The notes beneath the pieces are model-generated. The model searched no databases, was not told where the DNA came from, and saw nothing but the letters and a program-made list of their open reading frames with translations. DNA of 64,000 nt from Oscheius onirici (Eukaryota > Nematoda > Chromadorea > Rhabditida > Rhabditidae). The first letter of the stretch is position 1. Every line of letters begins with the position of its first letter. Positions 55,341 to 64,000 of this stretch are shown here, one piece after another. Made by a program: the position numbers and the translations under genes. Where the stretch lies: contig OW051468.1 of the NCBI GenBank assembly GCA_932521025.1, positions 2,914,064 to 2,978,063 on the forward strand, given 5' to 3'.

Positions 55341-55458
55341 AAATGTTCGTTTTGTGTCTAATCTTATTGGCCTGTACTTGAAAGTATAACAGATTTACAC
55401 GACTCAAATTTAATGAATGGCAACAATAATTATATAAACGCGTAAAGAATCTCCATTC

Positions 55459-58400
55459 TCAAATGAAGGAATCCATCATGGGATGTGTTTTCCTCGTCGT
55501 CGTCTTTTTTCTTCTGGATAAGACCAAAATAAAAATCATGGCCAGGAGAAATACTGTAGCGAGCGTTGAGAACAGAATAACTGCTGCTGGCCGAGAGACA
55601 CAAATTGGACTCTCCTGTGCTGGATTCAGAGCTTCTGGAACTTTCTCTGTTTTTTAGTCTCTTCCGATCTCACCACTCATTTTCAAGTTTCCTTCAGCCT
55701 GTGGTGGCAGCACAATCACGTCGACAGCCAAATCCGTCTCCATCTTCTTCAAATCCCGTCTGCCTTTTGTAGTCTTTGGTCTTTCCTGACTGTTTGAGAA
55801 CACTTTTAGGGGAATCTAAAAGTTTTTTCAAACTATTCTCAACAGTCAATTACCACAGTTGTAGCTTCCTGATGGAAGGGCCAAAGAGTCTCACTTGTCG
55901 TCCTCGATGGGGTGTCAGTTCCGTGAGCTAGACCCGGTGCTACAGTAACCATTCCGATTGGTGTCGCATCAGAAAACTCGGTGTTTGCTCGACGAACCTC
56001 AGCAGTAGTTAGGACTGCGTCAGCATCGGTCAGGTTGAGAGGAGAGTCTTTCAGGGGAGGGAATGGTCTGAAATGGACTTGATGTTTTTCACTATCACTG
56101 TTCAGCCTCTTATCCGATTCCTGTCTTTCATTGTCTCTATAGCAAATTCCCTGTTCTACCTTTCTCTTAATTTCTATTTACATTTCCTTTTTAGTCTGCT
56201 ACCAGCTTTTCCCATCTATGTCTCTGTCACCATCTCTGACGTCTGACCTCGTCCCCATAACGGCTCTGCTCTCTGACAGTTATCCATCCAATCAGCTTAC
56301 TATCTCTTGGTATTGTCCCCTGTTCATGTCTCTCTTTCCACTGTTCCCTTACTTTCTGAAATGACCGTTTTGGGAATATTTTGGTCCAGAAAAACGTTCC
56401 GTATCATTATCCCATGTATGACTCTGTTCTTGTATGTATCTCGAGTTTTCAAACTCTACCTAATGTCTGCATCTGTTCCAATTTTAATCTGTCTCTCTGA
56501 CCATTGTTCTGTTTCCATGTAAACAGGCTTATATGGTTGTTTCTCTGTCCGTCTGTCCACTCACTTTCTAAAAGGTGGTCTTCTGAAAGGTCCTCCTTGA
56601 GGAGGCGGTGTTCCCGGCAGAATCGGTCCCGTTCTCGGTTCCTGTTCTTCTGGAATATGTTCCCTCGTTTTACTGTCGATAAACTCTTTGATACGACCGG
56701 CAATCTCGGGAGGAACAAAGTCAGGAATCTTGGGAACTGGCGCAACCGGTTTCGCTACTGGTACATTTGGTTTTTCGTCAGTCGAGTGAGTGAATGGTCC
56801 CGGAATAACTGGTCCGAGACCGGGAATCGGGCCATGTCCACTGCAAACTGGTGGCTGAACGTCTGGTGTATAGTCTGTCATTGCCTTGGGAACATACCGT
56901 GACTCCTTCACAGCCACCGTCGTGCTTGTAACAAAGCTGGACGGTACAGGAGAAGAAGAGTTGGATCTGGAAGACATCTACGTTTTCGATTTTTTTAAGA
57001 GAGGCTACGGTCGTGAAAAAGTTCTCACCTTGTCCGCATACTTGAAAACATTCGAATGGGCGAAGGCGTGAACTGTCGCTCCGTCGTACTGGATTTGAGG
57101 AAGAAGCGAAGGATCAGTGGAACAGCCGTGCTCATCAACCAACTCGAACTTGTTACCTCTCCCATCGTCCGCATAACAACTGTGAATCAACATGCCGTAG
57201 ACCCAGTTCACTGCTGAAATAGCTGTTTCTCTCTACAATTTACAATTTATTATGTCGGGATCAAAGAGGGTTCCTCAGTCGGGGTTCCTTGCCGCTCCAT
57301 AGTTCGAGACCACTCTTATACCACCTACTCTACTCTTTCTCTCTACAGGAATCGGAATAAATGAGTCAGAGTTCAGCTAATAAATAATACAAACGGCAAT
57401 GTGAGGAATACAGTAAAAAGTCGATCATGCCACCGTAATCAGCAGCACTTTTGAGTTGTTGTACACGGTTCTGTTTTTGTCCAAAATATTATAGATTCAT
57501 ACCAGTCGTCTACGACGGCTGTCGCCGCCCTAAGAGAGGCTACGGTCGCTCATAAGCACGAAGAATGTTGTCCAAGCATTAGATTTCTCCTTTCCTCTCT
57601 AAGTTCAAAACTAACTATCTAATCCTAAGAAAAGCTTGTCCTGACTTGTTCGTGGCCATGGACAAACACAAACACAGAGTCCACCACAGACACCTTGTAA
57701 CACTAGCGATTACTGTAGTTTGTCGCTGACCTAATAACTACTTCCAGCTACTAGAACTGTGGCATTCCTTAATGAGTTAGTGCCGAGTACAGCTTGTTTT
57801 GTTCTAGACGAACCAGTGATTATTCCGTTTCAGACTACGGTACTTTTCATCAACTATAACAACTATCATCAGTTCTGAATGAGTTGTCTAGCTTAGTTGG
57901 TTTCCTATTACGCATCTTTTCGGGTTACTGTAACTAGACAAAAAGAAACTTATCGCCAGATAGGAGCGATCTACAGTAATTTGAATGAGTTGGTGAGCAG
58001 TTCTGTCCCAAATCCTACTCTCATTGTCAGTATAACCAACCTGGATCACAGTGCCAGCTGTGAGTGACCTTCTGACCGACACGAGCAAACTTGAGAGAGG
58101 GACCTTCAAGTCCTTCTCGGATCTCGTAAGTACATTGAGGAAGTGGGAACTCTTGTTCCAGAATCTCGGTTGTTAGTTGACTGAAAAGGGGTTTCTACTG
58201 GAACTTTCTGGAACCGTACCTGACATCGACCTCCGTATTCAGAGACTTGACCGATTCGAGGAAGAAACAGCGCACATTGAAGGCTTTGTCTTGTCCGGTG
58301 ACGAAGAGAGGATGGAAGGAGACGACGAGAGTGAAGGAGAAAGCCACTCCGCGAGGTTGTAACTGAAAACGGACTGTATGTAACATTTTATAGGTATAGT

Positions 58401-58922
58401 TTTAGCAGAGCTTGGGCTTTTAATTGCGCAAGCAGTGACGCATTTCGGTCTGTTCTGCATTTCGGATTAAAAGCTCGTAAGTATGATGTGCACCCCGAAA
58501 GCCGTATCTCACTGAAGAAATTATAGAGCAGAACAAGAGTTTTGTAGCCTAAAAAGTGAGCTCAAAGCTCAACTTACCGTTCTCTGTCTCCTCATGTTGC
58601 AGGCTCCGATAGGCAGATCGAATCGCAAAACGTCTCCAGCCTCGGCCATCGGTTTGAGGCATCCCTCAGCTTCGGATTCTCCCTGCACATACATTCTTCC
58701 TGTTGGAGAAAAATGAATATTTTCCGAAACAACCCAACCTTTGAACGGTTTGTGAGTATTCAAGACGACTCCAATGCTGTCAATTCCGCATTGTACCTCT
58801 GGACGTCCCGTTACACTGTTTTCCAGATCGAAACTGTGAACTGTGCATAAAAACTAAACGATTTGAGTGCTTTCTGTTGAAAATATGACCCAAACCGAAG
58901 AGAGAAGCAGTAAGAGACGCAT
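55459..58922 (-). CDS. Membrane-anchored ZP-domain protein (cuticlin-like)
   Basis: Apical extracellular-matrix protein of the nematode cuticulin (CUT/CUTL) type. Minus strand start at 58922 with signal peptide MRLLLLLSSFLCTVHSF split by a 43 nt intron. ZP-N: GRPEVQCGIDSIGVVLNTHK, GRMYVQGESEAEGC, LRFDLPIGACNMRRQR, then VSFHPLFVTGQDKAFNVRCF. ZP-C: PQCTYEIREG, VGQKVTHSWHCD, AVNWVYGMLIHSCYADDGRG, ELVDEHGCSTDPSLLPQIQY, IQLFFSCTVQLCYKHDGGC. A long Pro-rich linker follows (GPIPGLGPVIPGPF). A basic KGRRDLKK could be a proprotein-cleavage site. The chain ends with transmembrane segment AVILFSTLATVFLLAMIFIL and basic cytoplasmic tail SRRKKTTTRKTHP, stop at 55461-55459. All exon joins I checked keep phase. 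The ZP modules polymerise in the cuticle, for example in alae or dauer structures. Confidence 0.88.
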
Positions 58923-59560
58923 CGAGATGCCGTTCGTCGACCGAGGCACGATGGCATTTATATCTGGCTTCTAGGTCAATGTGATCGGGCTTTTTCTTTG
59001 AAGATTTGTTTCTTTGGTGGCAGATTAGCCAATCTTTAGTGGAGAGGAGAAAACGGAACGGTAACCGGCTCAATTATGACTGTCTGACATCTCCTGTTTT
59101 TTCCTTTGATTGTTTATCTTTCGTATCGTCTATGCTGACTGTTTTCTGTCAGTTTCGAGAAACGAATAGACTTTTCTACCCGTATTTGCCTTTAGGACCA
59201 GAAGAAATTGGAGGAAGAAATTGCGATTTCAGCTTCCCACACCATGTTTGGATTCAAATTCTTCAACGCGCTGTTTACAAAACTGCAAAAATTGTTTCTC
59301 GTTGGATGAAATTTTTCTTGCGTCAAATTCCAATTTTCTCGGTTTGTTTTCCGCTTTATTTTTGTTCTCAAAATATTGTTCTTGGCCCACAGATAGCATA
59401 AGCCTGACAATGAGTGGTATAAAATAACAAGCACGAACTCTTCATGGCTGAACACTTACCGAAAATAGGACTAGCTTTCGATGTCCTTTTTAATCAAGCC
59501 TCTCCATTTATTCTTTCTTCCACCCTATTCACCCAAATCTCCATGTTTTGCAGAGTAAAT
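58923..59560. other. Divergent promoter region of the ZP and eIF3e genes
   Basis: No exon recognised. Open frames on both strands (up to 131 codons) are T-rich and overlap. TTTTGCAG at about 59546-59553, just before the eIF3e start, is a likely trans-splice acceptor. Confidence 0.45.
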
Positions 59561-61260
59561 ATGGCTCAATACGACTTGGTGAGACGAATGGTTCCTTTTT
59601 TGGACACACATCTCGTCATTCCGCTCTTGGAATTCGCCGAGCCGAGAAAGGTAACAGAATTCTCATTTGTATTCATTTCCTTAAATTTAGATTTACGACG
59701 ATAGTTCATTTGTGGCCGCCCAGCGACAGGTTCTGTCCAAGACGAAATTGTTGGATTCGCTGGTCGAGACCTATGTCAATCGCAACGAGGCCGTCCCAGC
59801 TCAACTCGAGGAGCGAAAACAGACAGTCCAGGCTGAGCGTGATGCTCTCGCGGCCAAAGTCGACCCGCTGGTCAAAGTTCTCGAGATGGAAGATGTCAAA
59901 GAGTTTATGGAGAACACCCGTCACAGAGACGGCAGCGCCAGCATTCTAGAGTACCTTCAGGAGAAGCACGACGTACGTTTCCATGTACTTACTGATTCCT
60001 TGATGGGTGGCATGTAGATATCCGTTGCTTGCCAACTTTCAATCTATTTTTGTCATAATTCTCAATTTTCAGTTCAAGCCTGATACCGTGGACGATCTTT
60101 TCAAATATGCCCGATTCCTCTACGATTGCGGAAACTACAATGCTGCTTCCGTACGTTCTCTCTTCCTTTGTTCGTTATCATCGAAATTCTAGGTCTGTAT
60201 TCACTACTATCGCAATCTCGTGCCCCATACTGACCCGAACTACTTGAGTGCCTTGTACGGCATGCTCTCGAGCGAAATACTCGTCCAGGAATGGGAACAT
60301 GCTCGTGACGACTTGGCCAAGCTCCGAGCCTACATCGACTCGAATCCCTTTGACACGGAATGGGAGCTGGTCCAGCAGAGAGCCTGGCTGATGCACTGGG
60401 CACTGTTCGTCTACTTCAACTACCCGAAAGGACGTGACGAGATCATTGAGATGTTCCTCAATCAGCAGACCTACTTAAATACCGTCCAGGTCATGTGTCC
60501 GCATCTGCTACGCTACCTGGCCGTCGCTGTCGTTACTAGCAAGAATAAGCAGAAGAACAGTCTGAAGGACCTTATCAAGGTCATCGACATTGTGAGTTTT
60601 TAGCATGTTTATGTTTTCGGGTTTGATCGTTTATAGGTCCTGGAAGATCATGTGAGGTGCAATCGTTCTCTCTCACTTTCAAAACATATTTTCCATTCAA
60701 TATCTGCATATTTTCAGGAGAGACACAACTACCAGGACCCGGTGACGGACTTTTTAACGTGCCTTTACATCAAGTTCGATTTTGACGAGGCCCAGGCCAA
60801 GCTGCGCCAGTGCGAAGAGGTCCTCTCCAATGACTTTTTCCTCACGGCCTGCCTCGACGATTTCCGCGATTCGGCCCGTCTCTTGATCTTCGAAATGTTC
60901 TGTCGCATTCATCAGTGCATCAGCATCGAAATGCTCGCCAAGTCGCTCAACATGAATCAGGTACTTTTTGTTCTTTTTAGCTCGAAACGTACAAAAATCT
61001 TTAGGAAGAAGCCGAGCGCTGGATCGTCGATCTTATTCGCAACTACGGAATCGAAGGTGCCAAAATAGACAGCAAACTTGGCCAGGTCGTCATGGGAGTC
61101 AAGGCTATCAGTATTCATGAACAGGTTAGCCTTCTTCCTCATAATCAAGCAAAAACATCTATAGGTTGTCGAGAACACGAAGCGGCTGACTGGCCGAGCT
61201 CAGCAGATTGCGCTCCAGTTGGAAAAAGTACGCGGAGATCGAGGCAAAACAACCGCTTAA
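59561..61260 (+). CDS. eif-3.E: Eukaryotic translation initiation factor 3 subunit E (INT6)
   Basis: PCI-domain subunit of the eIF3 complex, which assists 43S assembly on mRNA. Exons 59561-59650, 59691-59972, 60073-60150, 60193-60591, 60637-60651, 60718-60960, 61005-61124 and 61165-61260. Start [20 protein letters not shown] is the family N-terminus. Then [50 protein letters not shown] and KLRAYIDSN. The PCI domain has [60 protein letters not shown] and [11 protein letters not shown]. All agree with INT6. It includes a 15 nt microexon (VLEDH). The C-terminus is shorter than the human one, as in other nematodes. The next gene starts 214 bp downstream on the same strand. From memory the C. elegans orthologues are also neighbours (cosmid B0511). 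Confidence 0.96.
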
Positions 61261-61474
61261 AACTTTCAAATTTGTTGATTTCCCGTCGGTTTTCCCTCCC
61301 TATCCTGAATTTATTGTTGTTACCCGAATTTATTTTAACTAAAAACTCTTTTCTCAAATTGTTGTTGATGGCTATTTTCTTATAAAGGGGTCTCCTTTCG
61401 TTCGAGCTCGTTCTTTTGCGGTTCTTTCCATAGTCTACTTCGAAACTCGTGAAATAACATAAACAGAAAATTAG
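61261..61474. promoter_or_regulatory. Short intercistronic region between eIF3e and mL65 genes
   Basis: The gap is 214 bp. It is T-rich with no ATG-led frame of note and ends AGAAAATTAG immediately before the ATG of the downstream gene. This is the arrangement expected for an intercistronic region with a trans-splice acceptor. Operon status is inferred. Confidence 0.45.
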
Positions 61475-64000
61475 ATGCGACGTCTGCAGTCGGTTGCCTC
61501 GGTAAGCAGCGGACTTGTTCAGCTGTCCGTGAGAGCTTCGTCCTCAGCCACGGTGGCCAATGTCACCCGTCCGCCATACTACAGAAAACCGCATCAGCAT
61601 CATAAACCGAAGCACATGCTTCAGGAAGAGTTTCCTGTATGTTTGCTTTATGACTTTACGAGTCTTCTTGCTCCAATTGGCCATTTGAAGCTCTTGAGAT
61701 GTAACGTTATCACTGAAAAAGCTTGTTCTTCTTTTCTGTTTTCGTCGAAAGTTGACTCAGGAAAATTTCGGCCAGTTTTCAAAGCTAGTTTGTGGAATTA
61801 TCATTGAGCAGCTCTTGTTTCACTACAAACTAACAAGTGTAAGAATAATATTTGGCAAACGCTTAGTTTTACTCCTTTACGCTACGGCTCGAGCAATCTA
61901 TAAAAGGCCTGATCAAAATTTGCTGTTTTTCCTTACCTTAGAAAACGCCCTCGAATTTCCAGATTTGTCAGCCTTTTTCTCACAAAAACTAGCCTGTAAA
62001 AACAGCACGATTCCTAACCTCACAATAGTCAAAACACACACAGACTCGTCTTATTTGCAGAATGCTGGTGACGCTTCGGGCGCCGGTGTCCGTCTTTTCG
62101 ACTACTACAAGACGGCCGAACTCGTGAATCAGCTGCCGACAATCCGGGAAAAAATTGACTTTGTCAGTCCCTACGAGCGGCCATGGACTCGAGCTGAAAA
62201 GACCTGGAGACGCGGCTGGCATCAGGCTCTATTCTCGCCGCGGAAAGCGTGGTCTCTGCCGCGAACGCCGGCCTATTTCGACTGTCTCAACTTTTATAAG
62301 TACATCACAAAGACGCGACTGATAGAAGGATCTCTGGACAAGATATATGAGGGTCTTGTGCCTCCAACTACTGCTTTTGAGGTAGTTTTCCACTTTATAG
62401 TTTTACCTGTTAAAACTCTAGAAAGCCGCCATGGACTCGCTCCGAAACCTGCTGACGACACAACATTTTGACAGTGAAGAAGCCCGAATTGAAGCCATTC
62501 TATCGGCTCTGTTCGACGATGCCATCACCTCGTTGGCACACAATATTCCTCGTCTTGCTGACTATAGGGTTAGCTTTTGTTCATTTTGTTGCTGGAAGGT
62601 CGAAGCTGTCTGTTAGAAATGGTTATTTCGCAAAAAGAACTAAAGCTATTCGCATCCTGGAGTTCTGCGCCACTTGATAACGTGCTCTCATTGTTGCATC
62701 CAGTTGGCAGGTTATAGCGAATATAAAAATGTCGTTGCTGATTAAAATACAATAACATTTTTCGAAATTCGAATGCGTCTCCGTTTTTAAGATCTTATAG
62801 GAAGGAGGCTAGCTTTGAAGCGTTTTTCTGAATCAGTTGCTCAATTGCAACTTCAAACTTTCGTCTGCTGACTTATTCCTTTTTCCGCATGTCGACCGAA
62901 TAGTCGTTTTATTTCAGGCAGCTTACTCCGTCCAAAACGAGAGCTTCTGGATCCGAGCCGGCTTCATGTTTCTCTACGACAAGCTCGACATTGGAGCCGA
63001 CGAGCCATATCGCGATCTGCCGAAACTCATCAAATATACGGGAGACGACCGTCGCAAGCTCGGAGAACTGGCTTTCGCTTCCAGAGATCAACTCGCCTTC
63101 CAGCTTCGCTCCAAAGAAGAAATGGCTCCAATTGTTCCGCTGGAGAGTACGGAGGTTCTTTTGTTTTTGCTATCCTTAAAAAACACAAAATTTTCAAGGT
63201 TTCCCAAGCTGAAACCATGAGCGAGGAAGAAGTACTGTTTGCTCCACGCGTGTTCAATCTGTGGCCAGATGAGGAGCCGCTCTGGCAATGTCCAGGCTAT
63301 TTTGTCGAGTCTGGAGAGACGCATACCTACAGTCGCGTCGTGGCCAAATCACTTCGTGGTCTCGACAAAAGGATAGACACCTGGTGGCAGATTGAAGGTA
63401 AGCGAAAGGCCTCTTGTTTGAACCCAACGGAAAAGTCCTCGGGATGTCCATAAAAAAGGCTGACTTGAATTTTTTTGAAACTGGGTCGTTCAGGGAGTTA
63501 CAATTTTAGCTATATAACTCGAGCTTTTTTTCGGTCTGTATCCAATTTTTGCGAGATGAATCGTTGTCGGAGCGAAATATATTACACAGTACAGTTTCTT
63601 CTTTTGAATATTCAGCTGAATGGAATTTTGATTTCGATAGAACTAGTTGACTGTCTTTTTTTGTGGTGTCAAGTTTCTGCAGTTTACCTACCACGAGAAT
63701 AATTTCAAAACAGGGTCTTGACTAGTTTCATGTGAAAGTCATTTCAATTTTCAGCCAATTGCTTCGAGACCTGTGTAATCAGAAAGTTGCTTATCCATTT
63801 AATTTCCAGATCCCGAAGAACGAGCCGAAACGTGGGAGGAGAACGCCAAGGCCCAAGCCGTCAGCAGTCTCTTCACCAGCCTCAATGCCCAAGCTCACAC
63901 CCACGGTTTCACACAATACACGGATATTACGCGTCCCTTCACCACACAGATGACTCTCTCCAACGGACAGGATTTCCTTTTCGCCGTTGGTCAACTCAAC
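61475..64000 (+). CDS. mrps-30: Mitochondrial ribosomal protein S30/mL65 (PDCD9 family), 3' end beyond window
   Basis: Component of the mitochondrial ribosome. Exons 61475-61636, 62061-62381, 62422-62568, 62918-63154, 63199-63397 and 63810 to beyond the window end. The N-terminus (MRRLQSVASVSSGLVQLSVR) is a basic, Ser-rich mitochondrial targeting sequence. Then PPYYRKPHQHHKPKHMLQE; YYKTAELVNQLPTIREKIDF; SFWIRAGFMFLYDKLDIGAD; FNLWPDEEPLWQCPGYF; TRPFTTQMTLSNGQDFLFAV. These match the S30/PDCD9 layout, including the C-terminal region where a partner protein or query of the TDG-type sequence ends the fold. Position just after eIF3e, with a TTAG directly before the ATG, fits a downstream operon gene receiving an SL2-type leader. 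The 424 bp first intron is non-coding. Confidence 0.85.

Larger units (their letters stand above)
53343..55458. other. Intergenic DNA with hairpin repeats
   Basis: Two degenerate short-hairpin repeats are at about 53487-53540 and 53655-53712. A 183-codon open frame on the minus strand (54949-54398) overlaps a dispersed-repeat fragment and is not called. A perfect 18 nt inverted repeat lies at 55270-55340. No supported gene. Confidence 0.4.

Noticed and set aside
61752-62471. 239-codon frame spanning an intron of the mL65 gene
   Set aside because: The first 100 residues read through an intron. Only the part after 62061 shows the family pattern.

Overview
The window is nematode genomic DNA. 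The evidence is a major-sperm-protein-domain gene (22730-23056, minus), a nematode-type serpentine chemoreceptor, F-box/FTH-like genes, an SH2 tyrosine kinase and a TTBK-like CK1 kinase of the sperm-enriched nematode type, a cuticlin-like ZP protein and many 33-50 nt introns. It is probably a rhabditid; I cannot name the species. All gene models were spliced by hand from GT-AG (rarely GC-AG) sites and reading-frame phase, so internal exons are firmer than first exons.

Layout. 1.4-4.3 kb (+): voltage-gated calcium channel beta subunit. 4.7-9.7 kb (-): a 13-exon single C2H2 zinc-finger regulator whose 1.9 kb first intron carries a long inverted repeat enclosing a small + strand gene. 10.7-12.6 kb (+): cyclin E. 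12.7-15.2 kb (-): acidic ribosomal protein P2, then an ETF-beta-type lysine methyltransferase 137 bp downstream. 16.9-20.6 kb (+): large Gln-rich nuclear coactivator-like protein. 20.6-26.3 kb: mostly non-coding, with an MSP-domain gene and a decayed F-box-like gene. 26.3-32.2 kb: PAN-domain protein (-), F-box/FTH protein (+), secreted acidic protein (-). 33.0-34.4 kb (+): chemoreceptor. 36.7-42.6 kb: small secreted, membrane or hypothetical proteins. 42.8-50.0 kb (+): SH2 tyrosine kinase, TTBK-like kinase and a roughly 13-domain chitin-binding protein (CBD-1-like), spaced only about 140-155 bp apart. 51.9-53.3 kb (+): nuclear receptor with thyroid-receptor-like signatures. 55.5-58.9 kb (-): membrane-anchored ZP protein. 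59.6-64.0 kb (+): eIF3e followed closely by mitoribosomal protein S30/mL65, which runs off the window.

The themes are cell cycle and translation housekeeping (cyclin E, P2, eIF3e, mL65), reproduction (MSP-domain protein, sperm-type kinases, eggshell-type chitin-binding protein) and the cuticle or environment (ZP protein, chemoreceptor, F-box genes). Introns and intergenic DNA are full of short hairpin-forming dispersed repeats. The main one has arms reading like GTTCTGCAAAGTTGTAG and occurs at least six times.
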